Below, piece by piece: positions 1 to 7,149 of a DNA stretch of 33,203 nt. Origin of the DNA: Candidatus Saccharimonadales bacterium (GTDB lineage Bacteria > Patescibacteriota > Saccharimonadia > Saccharimonadales > Saccharimonadaceae). The DNA is taken from NCBI GenBank assembly GCA_030146045.1, contig JASLDG010000012.1, positions 1 through 33,203 of the forward strand. Reading direction: 5' to 3'. Under the pieces are notes generated by a model. It searched no databases. It worked only from the letters and a program-made list of their open reading frames with translations, and was not told the origin of the DNA. The position numbers and the translations under genes were made by a program. The stretch's first letter is position 1, and every line of letters starts with the position of its first letter.

Positions 1-1196
1 AACATACCATCATCGCGCTGATTATGCTCAATGACCGCAACAAGTGAACGCGCCAAGCTAACCGCCGTACCATTCAAAGAGTGAACCATTTCTACTGCAC
101 CGTCAGTACGACGTACACGAATATTAAGATTGCGCGTCTGAAAGTCAGTACAGTTGCTACAGCTCGTCAACTCGCGGTAGATGCCATCAACGGGCGACCA
201 GTATTCAAGATCGTATTTTTTACTAGCCGGCGCACCGAGGTCGCCACTCGCAATATTAATAATATGATAAGGAATACCCATTGCTTGCCAAATTTCTTCT
301 TCGATCGCAAGAAGGTGCTCATGTACTTCATGGGATTTTTCCGGCAACGTATAGGCATACATTTCAAGCTTATTAAACTGGTGAACACGAAACAAGCCAC
401 GAGTATGTTTGCCATAAGTACCCGCCTCTTTACGGTAACAAGGGCTCAAGCCTGCATAGAACAACGGTAAGTCTTTTTCATCAATAATCTCATCAGCATG
501 GTAGCCGGTGAGCGGGATCTCAGCCGTTGCAATTAATGCCAGGTCTTCGCCTTCGATCCCATACTCATCACTCTGATCACTCGTACGCGGAGCAAAGCCT
601 GTACCCGTCATGGTTCGCTGGTTGACCATATGCGGCACCGTCATAAAGGTAAAACCCTTTCCAACAAGTATGTTAAGGGCGTACTGAGTGATTGCCTGCT
701 CGAGGAGGGCAAGGTCGCCCTTGAGATAATAAAACTTTGCACCCGCGACTTTAGCGCCACGCTCAAAATCGACCCAATCACGCTTTGTCGCATAATCCAG
801 GTGGTCGATCGCACCCGTCGTCTGCTGACCCCACTGCTTTATTTCAACACTATCTTCTTCGCCGCCAACCGGCACATCCGCTTCGATCATATTCGGGAAT
901 GCTTGCAACTGATCAATAAACTCACGCTGCGCGGTTGCCAAATATTCCTCACGCTCGGCAAGCGCCACCTTGATCTGCTTACCTTCGTCAATTGTCGCTT
1001 GATCCGGCTCGCCGCCCTTCATTTTAGACGCATTCACATTACGTTTTTCACGTAGTTCATCCGCTTGTTGCTGCAATTCACGCCGCGAATCGTCCAATTC
1101 CAACAATGCTTTGACTGACAGGTTTTTATACCCTTTTTGCTCAGCATTTTGTTGTACTTTGTCGGCGTTTTCGCGTATGAATCGGATATCTAACAT
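1..1196 (-). CDS. serS: Seryl-tRNA synthetase (3' end missing)
   Basis: Charges tRNA-Ser with serine in the cytoplasm. About 398 residues are present; the gene runs off the left edge, so roughly the last 25-30 residues are missing. The N-terminus (MLDIRFIRENADKV) opens the tRNA-binding helical arm typical of SerRS, with coiled-coil sequence to about residue 100. The class II catalytic core follows: TAEIPLTGYHADEI, motif 2 region SPCYRKEAG and RGLFRVHQFNKLE, then ELTSCSNCTDFQTRR-like sequence and motif 3 start NGTAVSLAR. Start ATG 1196-1194 lies 7 nt behind a TATAAT box, so the mRNA is probably leaderless. No Shine-Dalgarno is present. Confidence 0.97.
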   Translation of the reverse strand, partial: MLDIRFIRENADKVQQNAEQKGYKNLSVKALLELDDSRRELQQQADELREKRNVNASKMKGGEPDQATIDEGKQIKVALAEREEYLATAQREFIDQLQAFPNMIEADVPVGGEEDSVEIKQWGQQTTGAIDHLDYATKRDWVDFERGAKVAGAKFYYLKGDLALLEQAITQYALNILVGKGFTFMTVPHMVNQRTMTGTGFAPRTSDQSDEYGIEGEDLALIATAEIPLTGYHADEIIDEKDLPLFYAGLSPCYRKEAGTYGKHTRGLFRVHQFNKLEMYAYTLPEKSHEVHEHLLAIEEEIWQAMGIPYHIINIASGDLGAPASKKYDLEYWSPVDGIYRELTSCSNCTDFQTRNLNIRVRRTDGAVEMVHSLNGTAVSLARSLVAVIEHNQRDDGM

Positions 1197-1203
1197 AGCT
1201 CAA

Positions 1204-1212
1204 ATTATACCA
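1204..1212 (-). promoter_or_regulatory. Extended -10 promoter of serS
   Basis: Read on the minus strand the sequence is TGGTATAAT, an extended -10 element with the TATAAT at 1204-1209. Only 7 nt (TTGAGCT) separate it from the ATG, so transcription should start at or next to the start codon. No convincing -35 element is visible; the upstream DNA is the terminator of the neighbouring operon. Confidence 0.65.
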
Positions 1213-1213
1213 T

Positions 1214-1245
1214 AGAACAACAAAAGGGGCTTCTAAACAGCCCCT
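1214..1245 (-). terminator. Intrinsic terminator of the ABC transporter operon
   Basis: A perfect 7-bp stem (AGGGGCT 1225-1231 with AGCCCCT 1239-1245) and 7-nt loop are followed on the minus strand by TTTTGTTGTT. It lies just after the permease stop codon and just before the serS promoter. Confidence 0.8.
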
Positions 1246-1269
1246 CTTGTACATCACATACTCTCTTCC

Positions 1270-2541
1270 TTACTCAGTCCGTAATGCTTCGATAGGATCA
1301 AGCTTGGCTGCCTTGCGCGCAGGAAACCATCCGGCGATGACCGCAATCAACATCAGACTCACAATGAGAATCAAACTGTTCAACGGCTCAAAAATCAAGA
1401 GTGCCGTCCCCTCATCTAATTTGAGCTGCTTCGTAATCCATGGGTTTAGGAGTCCAACGAGCAATGCGCCAACCGTACCTAGCACGCCGCCTAGAAATCC
1501 AACCCACGCCGCCTCGTAGCGAAAGAGCCGCGACACATCCTTACGGCGTGCGCCTAATGCTTTCATTAATCCAATCTGCTGCGTACGTTCCAGTACGGAA
1601 ATATATTGGGTGTTAATGATACCAAAGATCGCCGCTAAAATCGCTAACGCCCCAAATCCGGCCGCACCAGCCATCACTACATTAACAAACGTAAAGAGTA
1701 TTTGCTGCAAGTCTTGCATAGAAAATGCTTCGTAGTCTAATTCCTTAATCTTAGCTTGCACATCAGCAATTTTCGCATCTGCCTTTGTACGCACTGAAAG
1801 ACCATAATAGACCTGTGCACCACTTGGATTTTGATATTCGTACAGTTCTTGAGCGTCTTGCCCTGACACCCAAATCGCATCGGTATACCGCATAACCGTG
1901 TCAGCTTTTTTATCAACCGCAGCAATTGTATAGGTAACATCCTTACCGGTCGACAAGGAAACTCCTGCCATTTCTTGATTAATATGTAGGGTGATCGTTT
2001 TACCAATCGCTCCCTGAGCATCGGTAAAACCAAGCGGTTTGACATAGCTCTCAGCAATAACAACACTTCCTGCTGAGGGTTGGTTATTTCTCAATGACCC
2101 GGCAGTCAATGCCATTTCAGTTTGATCAACCTTCGTGCTCACTGACGTCTGATACTTTTTACCATTTACCCCCACCATATATGCGGCAGAGATATTGTAG
2201 AGTGGTGTTACAGATTCAACACCAGCTATTCCTTCGATCTTCTTTACATCACCTCGACTAAGAAGACCCTGGCCTACGCTGGCGCTGCTCCCTGATTCGT
2301 CATAAGCTTTCGGGCCCTTTTGGCTCTGCTGATCAGCAACTTTAGCATACACGCTAATACTCTGCGCATCTCCATTCTGTTTGATGAGCGAGTCCGTATA
2401 GCGCTGACCACCCACTCCGGCTGCCAGTGCAAGGGTGATCGTAAAAGCACCTACACTGATCGCGAGTGCCGTAAGCAAGGTTCGTACTTTCGCTTGGCGC
2501 AAATTGCGACCTGCACGACGAGCAATATCAATCGTCTTCAT
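1270..2541 (-). CDS. MacB/FtsX-type ABC transporter permease
   Basis: Membrane subunit of an ABC exporter, 423 residues. It has the four-helix MacB/LolE arrangement: TM1 at about 17-42, a large extracytoplasmic domain (about 45-280), then TM2 (about 283-310), TM3 (about 343-368) and TM4 (about 385-410). The C-terminal FtsX-like domain includes ERTQQIGLMKALGARRKDV and the ending FPARKAAKLDPIEALR, both typical of the family. Its ATG overlaps the stop of the ATPase gene (TAATG), so the two are translationally coupled. Family members export peptides or lipoproteins or respond to antibiotics; the substrate here is unknown. A terminator follows. Confidence 0.93.
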   Translation of the reverse strand: MKTIDIARRAGRNLRQAKVRTLLTALAISVGAFTITLALAAGVGGQRYTDSLIKQNGDAQSISVYAKVADQQSQKGPKAYDESGSSASVGQGLLSRGDVKKIEGIAGVESVTPLYNISAAYMVGVNGKKYQTSVSTKVDQTEMALTAGSLRNNQPSAGSVVIAESYVKPLGFTDAQGAIGKTITLHINQEMAGVSLSTGKDVTYTIAAVDKKADTVMRYTDAIWVSGQDAQELYEYQNPSGAQVYYGLSVRTKADAKIADVQAKIKELDYEAFSMQDLQQILFTFVNVVMAGAAGFGALAILAAIFGIINTQYISVLERTQQIGLMKALGARRKDVSRLFRYEAAWVGFLGGVLGTVGALLVGLLNPWITKQLKLDEGTALLIFEPLNSLILIVSLMLIAVIAGWFPARKAAKLDPIEALRTE

Positions 2542-3224
2542 TACTTTTTACCTCCCTCAATCTTCTCAATCAATCCATCTTTAACAAAAATCCGCCGGTC
2601 ACATTTTGCCGCTAAGTCCGCATCATGTGTCACGATAATAAGATTAGCCTTTTGCTTGCGCGCATAGCCAAACAAAAGTTTCTCTACTTTTTCCCCAGTA
2701 CTACTATCGAGATTACCGGTTGGCTCATCAGCGAACAAAATTTTTGGTCGGTTCACAATTGCACGAGCAATCGCAAGACGTTGCTTTTGCCCGCCCGAAA
2801 GATCCTTAGCGCGAGATTTTTCCTTGTCCTCAAGCTCAACCGCCTTAAGCGCAGCACGAATCATTGCTGGTCGTTTACTATGTGACACTCCAGCAATTTC
2901 AAGTGGTAAACTGACATTGTCATAACAAGTCTCATTACCCTGCACAAAAAAGCTTTGAAAAATAAAGCTCATCGTGTGAGAGCGAAAAGCGTCGATTTGC
3001 TTTTGCTTCATACCACCAAGTTCTTCGCCATCAATCGTTACCGTGCCATCTGTCGCTCTATCAAGGCCACTCATAACGTGCATCAGTGTACTTTTGCCTG
3101 ACCCCGACTTGCCAATAATCGCCGTAATCTCACCATTTGGTATTGATATGTTAATGCCTTTTAATGCTTCGAATATATTTTTCTTTTTACCATAGATCTT
3201 TGTTACTTGCTGTAGCTCAATCAT
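2541..3224 (-). CDS. ABC transporter ATPase (MacB/LolD/BceA-like)
   Basis: ATP-hydrolysing partner of the permease encoded next to it. All nucleotide-binding motifs are present: Walker [10 protein letters not shown]-loop FIFQSFF, signature [14 protein letters not shown], Walker [13 protein letters not shown] and H-loop VTHD. The length (227 residues) and the GNLD form are typical of the LolD/MacB/BceA group. A GTG two codons upstream (3230) is possible, but it lies inside the AGGAGG ribosome binding site (3230-3235). The ATG at 3224 is correctly spaced 5 nt behind that site, so I use it. The site overlaps the stop codon of uppP, which indicates coupled translation. Confidence 0.96.
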   Translation of the reverse strand: MIELQQVTKIYGKKKNIFEALKGINISIPNGEITAIIGKSGSGKSTLMHVMSGLDRATDGTVTIDGEELGGMKQKQIDAFRSHTMSFIFQSFFVQGNETCYDNVSLPLEIAGVSHSKRPAMIRAALKAVELEDKEKSRAKDLSGGQKQRLAIARAIVNRPKILFADEPTGNLDSSTGEKVEKLLFGYARKQKANLIIVTHDADLAAKCDRRIFVKDGLIEKIEGGKK

Positions 3225-3233
3225 CTTCACCTC

Positions 3234-4067
3234 CTAGACTGGGCTGATAACACCCGTTGTTAACAATGCGACTAATACGAGACCGAGACCAATGCGATAC
3301 CAGATGAACACCGAATAATCGTGCCGAGCAATAAATTTCAACAACCATGCAATTGCGGCATATGCCACAACAAATGTTACGGCTGTGGCGAGTAAAGTAG
3401 GGGCCCAACCAACGCCCGCCGCAATATGCTTAGACTCAGTTGCTACCTGTAAAATCGCTGCAGCAACGAGCGCCGGAATACCAAGGAAGAACGAAAGTCG
3501 AGTAACAGTAACACGGTCGAATCCACGAAGCAATCCCGCTGACAGCGTTGCACCAGAACGTGATACTCCAGGTATCAATGCGAGACATTGCGCTGCACCA
3601 ATAATAAGTGTGTCTTTCCATGTCGTATCTTTTTCATGACGACGCTGCGTTGCTGTTCGATCCGCATACCACATCACCGCACTCCATACGATCAATGCTA
3701 TCGCTACGAACCAGAGACTGCGAAGCACACCTTCAATCTCATCTTTAAATAGAAATCCGACAACTCCGATAGGAATCGATCCGATGATTACCGCCCATCC
3801 AAACTTATAATCTCGCAATCGTTTCTTGCGATCTGCTAAACCTTGGAGCCACGCTACGGCTACACGCCATATATCCTTACGTAGATATATGATCGTCGCT
3901 ACGACTGCACCAACCTGAATGATAGCCGTGAATGCCGTCACACTCGGATCATCGATTCTGTAGCCTAGTAATTTTTCCGCGATTGTCAGGTGTCCTGTAC
4001 TTGAGATCGGCAAAAACTCCGTCACACCTTCAATCACACCAAAGATAACCGCATGCCACCATTCCAT
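3234..4067 (-). CDS. uppP: Undecaprenyl-diphosphatase UppP/BacA
   Basis: Integral membrane phosphatase that dephosphorylates undecaprenyl diphosphate and so recycles the lipid carrier for wall polymers. Extra copies give bacitracin tolerance in many bacteria. It has 277 residues, the usual length. Both signature motifs are intact: EGVTEFLPISSTGHL at residues 13-27 and PGVSRSGAT around 165-173. Several further hydrophobic helices run to the C-terminus. A GGGAG ribosome binding site lies about 10 nt upstream of ATG 4067. The gene sits 27 nt after the PspC-like gene and its stop codon overlaps the ribosome binding site of the ABC ATPase, so it belongs to the PadR operon. Confidence 0.96.
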   Translation of the reverse strand: MEWWHAVIFGVIEGVTEFLPISSTGHLTIAEKLLGYRIDDPSVTAFTAIIQVGAVVATIIYLRKDIWRVAVAWLQGLADRKKRLRDYKFGWAVIIGSIPIGVVGFLFKDEIEGVLRSLWFVAIALIVWSAVMWYADRTATQRRHEKDTTWKDTLIIGAAQCLALIPGVSRSGATLSAGLLRGFDRVTVTRLSFFLGIPALVAAAILQVATESKHIAAGVGWAPTLLATAVTFVVAYAAIAWLLKFIARHDYSVFIWYRIGLGLVLVALLTTGVISPV

Positions 4068-4094
4068 TCTATATATTCTCCCAAATCATTCCGC

Positions 4095-5702
4095 TTAGTA
4101 TACCATGCCTGGCGCTGCGCTGTCGTCTCGCCGTTCCATCACAGCACATGATAGTTGGCGTGCTCCTGCTTCGTGCCACGCCACACCATTGACTGTAATT
4201 TCCTGTGCTCGTGTATAGGTGATACGATTCTCTATCTCTGCGCCACATGATGCGGGCACCGTCAATGCGATTGTCTGCACCGTGCCAAGCTCTATCGTAC
4301 TTCCCTGCTCGACAGCAAGCGTGACATGATCGACTGCTGCACCATTTGCAAGGAGACCTCCGCCCGCTGCGATAGAGCCATCGAGAGATGCTACTGTTCC
4401 GGCAAGGATGACACTCGCATTTTGTGCAATTTCTACATGTAGCGTCTGCTGCTTCGCCTCGTATTGTATGGTTCCCTCCGTAGCATGGACGCTTTTTACT
4501 GCAGGGCCATAGATCGTCAGCTCACGCGCTCCCGCATCACAGCTCCATAATCCATAGCATGAGCTCGGATTCGTATCATTCTGTTTTGTATGAATAGTCG
4601 CAACCGTTCCTTCGCGTGTCACCTGAACTGGCACCTGAGCAACACCACTGCGCTGTAAAACACGCGCCTCAGCATATGGCTCAGCAGTCGTCACAACATA
4701 ACGTACCGAAGTCCACGATGCACTAGTGCTCGATACTTTTATTTCTTCCACGCCCTTAAGCTGTTCCAACGATGTACGTGCAACTTTTGTGTGTGCTTCA
4801 ACATTCGAGTGAAGTTGCTGACCTCCGTACATGCCCAATCCAAGACTCGTACCAAAACTTGCCAAGCCAATCACGGTGATAACAATCATCGTCATAACCA
4901 ATGATTTACTCATACGCCACGTACCCGTACTATACCCCAACACTCCCATCAAAACAGCAAAGAGAACACCGCTCATCGACGCAACAATCAGCGCAGCAAT
5001 GAGCCATCCGTTCACAAGCCAATCGTAGTTGCCTATAACTGGAATGCTCACTCCTAAAGCAATCGCCACCAACGCCAATGCGCCAACTGCCGCACCCACA
5101 AAACCAAGCACACCGAGTACCCGTATCAGCATAATGAATGGCTTGGTTCGGGCTGGTCGATCGACCGCCTCCGCGTTAGCCTCCTCTTGAATATTTTCGA
5201 GATTTGGGACATCACCGCGCATCTGTAAACGCTCCGCTGCCGTTCGGGCCGGCGGAACCGCGATCCAAAGTATGATATATACAAGAACCATCGTACCAAA
5301 CGACATTAACGCCAGGATAATCGCGGCAATTCGATACCACACAACATCAACACCAGTGTATGCCGCTAATCCGCTTAAAACACCGCCAATCACCCCTCGG
5401 CGTTCGTCACGCATAAATCGCTTTTTACGATCAGACACGGCCACCGATTCGTCGGCAAACTCGCCTGGTTCACCCAGTCGCGCCTTCAATTCTGCCACGT
5501 CGTGCGTTGTAATCACCTTTTCGCCCGACACGCCACGCTCACTCAAAAGCTCACCCATCCGAGCCTCAATCTCGCGCATAGTATCGGCGTCGGTTCCAAG
5601 CAATTTTTCAATCGCCGCTAAATACTTTTCGAGTTCTTTTTTTGCCGCAAGCTCAATATTATACGGTGCTTGGGCGAGATGGATTCGTGTAATTTCTTTC
5701 AT
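4095..5702 (-). CDS. HAAS/PspC-domain membrane protein
   Basis: Predicted envelope-stress sensor or scaffold of 535 residues; function inferred from domains only. Residues 1-85 are helical and resemble the DUF1700/HAAS region that usually accompanies PadR regulators. Residues about 95-152 form a PspC domain (RRGVIGGVLSGLAAYTGVD followed by a TM hairpin ending LWIAVPPA). TM helices follow at about 192-222, 229-256 and 267-291. Residues about 300-535 are outside the membrane, beta-rich and contain four to five cysteines, including SSCYGLWSCD. An AAAGGGA site precedes ATG 5702. It lies 12 nt after padR, in the same operon as uppP and the ABC pair. Confidence 0.82.
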   Translation of the reverse strand: MKEITRIHLAQAPYNIELAAKKELEKYLAAIEKLLGTDADTMREIEARMGELLSERGVSGEKVITTHDVAELKARLGEPGEFADESVAVSDRKKRFMRDERRGVIGGVLSGLAAYTGVDVVWYRIAAIILALMSFGTMVLVYIILWIAVPPARTAAERLQMRGDVPNLENIQEEANAEAVDRPARTKPFIMLIRVLGVLGFVGAAVGALALVAIALGVSIPVIGNYDWLVNGWLIAALIVASMSGVLFAVLMGVLGYSTGTWRMSKSLVMTMIVITVIGLASFGTSLGLGMYGGQQLHSNVEAHTKVARTSLEQLKGVEEIKVSSTSASWTSVRYVVTTAEPYAEARVLQRSGVAQVPVQVTREGTVATIHTKQNDTNPSSCYGLWSCDAGARELTIYGPAVKSVHATEGTIQYEAKQQTLHVEIAQNASVILAGTVASLDGSIAAGGGLLANGAAVDHVTLAVEQGSTIELGTVQTIALTVPASCGAEIENRITYTRAQEITVNGVAWHEAGARQLSCAVMERRDDSAAPGMVY

Positions 5703-5714
5703 AACATCCCTTTC

Positions 5715-6047
5715 TTATAGTTTCTTGAGCGTCTTATTGAGCGCGGTTATCTTCTCGGTCATGAGCCGCATAACATCGTGACCAAATGACGTCAGCTGGT
5801 AGTATTTGCGCGGCGGCCCCTGTTCACTCTCTTGCCATTCATGTGCCAATAGTCCATCTTTTTGCAACCGGCTCAATAGTGGATAAATCGTGCCCTCCAC
5901 TACAACCAGTTCCGCATCACTGAGGCGTCTGATGATATCGCTGGTATACTTGGGCTCATCCGCACATACACGAAGTACACAGTACACTAAAAAACCTTTA
6001 CGAAACTGTGTTGCAAGCTGATCCGCATATTGTCCGCTGTCCATCAT
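5715..6047 (-). CDS. PadR-family transcriptional regulator
   Basis: Small DNA-binding repressor of 110 residues, first gene of the operon. The N-terminal winged helix (FRKGFLVYCVLRVCADEPKY, then VVEGTIYPLLSRLQKDGLL) and the family hallmark PPRKYYQLT are clear. A short C-terminal helix provides dimerisation. PadR proteins typically repress their own promoter and adjacent effector genes and release DNA on binding drugs or a partner protein. Two ATGs are in tandem (6047 and 6044). AAGGAG at 6052-6057 is spaced 4 nt from the first and 7 nt from the second, so 6044 may be the true start. The promoter upstream contains a long inverted repeat. Confidence 0.94.
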   Translation of the reverse strand: MMDSGQYADQLATQFRKGFLVYCVLRVCADEPKYTSDIIRRLSDAELVVVEGTIYPLLSRLQKDGLLAHEWQESEQGPPRKYYQLTSFGHDVMRLMTEKITALNKTLKKL

Positions 6048-6058
6048 GTCGCTCCTTT

Positions 6059-6123
6059 CCTTGTATACGATAGTATTATTTATATTATAGTTCTATGTTA
6101 TACAAGGTACTATACATTGTCAA
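6059..6123 (-). promoter_or_regulatory. Promoter and putative PadR operator
   Basis: On the minus strand, TTGACA (6118-6123), a 17-nt spacer and TAACAT (6095-6100) form a good sigma70-type promoter. A 15-bp inverted repeat surrounds the expected start: CCTTGTATACGATAG (6059-6073) and CTATGTTATACAAGG (6093-6107), matching at 13 of 15 positions with a 19-bp spacer. One arm covers the -10 box, the other the early leader. This fits autorepression by the PadR protein. Confidence 0.7.
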
Positions 6124-6140
6124 TACTTTTACCTTCATAC

Positions 6141-6165
6141 ATGCAAAAAGCTCGCCAAAGCGAGC
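6141..6165 (-). terminator. Intrinsic terminator after the FMN reductase gene
   Basis: A 6-bp GCTCGC/GCGAGC stem (6150-6155 and 6160-6165) with a 4-nt loop is followed on the minus strand by CTTTTTGC. It lies about 20 nt after the reductase stop codon and insulates the padR promoter. Confidence 0.75.
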
Positions 6166-6186
6166 CTTATGCACTGAAATAACTGA

Positions 6187-6732
6187 CTATCGAGTAGCTT
6201 CGAGCAGCTCTGTAACTGTAGCCGCAATACTCTTCTGCACTGCCTCTTGGTCAGCTACAGTTCCATCGGGATTCAACTCTTTCGTAAAATAGAGATTCGT
6301 TTGCGTATCGCCAACTTTTGCCTTCAGGTTAACCGCCAACGCTTCGCGTGCTGTTGCATGGGCCTGCAGCGCGCCGCTTCGCCAGCCATATCCAACAAGT
6401 CCTACTGGCTTATCCTCCCACTCCTTACCAATCCAATCAATTGCATTCAATTGCACTGGCGCCATCGTATGATTGTATTCAGGCGTCACGAAAAGAACAC
6501 CATCGGCCTCGTCGACCATCCGTGTCCACACCTGGGTTGATTCGTGTGGCGCTTTGAAGTCCGGTGCCGTTGGTGGCAGCGGTGCATCAAAAAATGGCAT
6601 GTTCAACTCTTTGAGGTCTGCAACCGTCACCATCGCGCCCTGATTCTCAAGTTCCTGCACAACAAGTGGTACGATTTTTTCGTTTACGCTATTCGGTCGG
6701 ACACTACCTGTCACAACAACAATATTTGGCAT
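6187..6732 (-). CDS. NADPH-dependent FMN reductase (flavodoxin fold)
   Basis: Soluble flavoprotein of 181 residues in the NADPH-dependent FMN/quinone/azo-reductase family. The phosphate-binding motif GSVRPNS is at residues 9-15 and the FMN-binding PEYNHTMAPVQLNAIDW around 84-100. VGYGWRSGALQA follows. It probably reduces quinones or related electrophiles with NADPH; the true substrate cannot be read from sequence. AGGGGA upstream of ATG 6732 serves as ribosome binding site. It is a single-gene unit with its own palindrome-bearing promoter and terminator, a layout usual for redox-inducible reductases. Confidence 0.93.
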   Translation of the reverse strand: MPNIVVVTGSVRPNSVNEKIVPLVVQELENQGAMVTVADLKELNMPFFDAPLPPTAPDFKAPHESTQVWTRMVDEADGVLFVTPEYNHTMAPVQLNAIDWIGKEWEDKPVGLVGYGWRSGALQAHATAREALAVNLKAKVGDTQTNLYFTKELNPDGTVADQEAVQKSIAATVTELLEATR

Positions 6733-6754
6733 TATTTATTCCCCTTTTCTTTAA

Positions 6755-6793
6755 TACTATACTTAGTATAGTAAATAATCTGCTGCAACACAA
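6755..6793 (-). promoter_or_regulatory. Promoter with 19-bp palindrome for the FMN reductase
   Basis: The minus strand has TTGTGT (6788-6793), a 17-nt spacer and TATACT (6765-6770). A perfect palindrome, TACTATACT-T-AGTATAGTA (6755-6773, plus strand), covers the -10 box and the transcription start. Such placement is typical of a repressor operator. The regulator is not encoded next to it. Confidence 0.65.
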
Positions 6794-6798
6794 GTCAT

Positions 6799-7146
6799 CT
6801 ACATCACATATTCAAGTATGATAAACCCGGTAATGAAAATAATCATCCAGGCTGCAATCGTGTCTTCGTAGCGCGCAAGGAGGGCCAAAAGCACCACCGT
6901 AAGCACGTACTGTAGACACCAGTGCCAGCCAAAACCAATCGAGAAGTCAATGCCTGCTCGTCCCCAGTCAACAGTGCCTTGCACCAGAAACATCCCCAGC
7001 ACCGGCACTGCAACCTTCAAGCATATCGCCGGTATCACATAGACAAGCGCCGCCACAAAAGGAGACCACGAAAGCCGCTCTCGTGCTTTTTCTGCAGCAA
7101 AAAGTAACCCAAATGTAATCAGAAAAGAATACGGAAGTTCTGCCAC
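6799..7146 (-). CDS. Small integral membrane protein, unknown function
   Basis: 115 residues, mostly hydrophobic, with about four predicted membrane segments (about 5-20, 28-54, 70-90 and 96-114). It resembles no family I recognise. The GTG start at 7146 lies 3 nt after the lysS stop (TAG 7152-7150), so it is probably translated from the lysS mRNA. No separate promoter is visible. Charged residues EKARER between the first two helices may mark a cytoplasmic loop. Confidence 0.7.
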   Translation of the reverse strand: MAELPYSFLITFGLLFAAEKARERLSWSPFVAALVYVIPAICLKVAVPVLGMFLVQGTVDWGRAGIDFSIGFGWHWCLQYVLTVVLLALLARYEDTIAAWMIIFITGFIILEYVM

Positions 7147-7149
7147 ACG

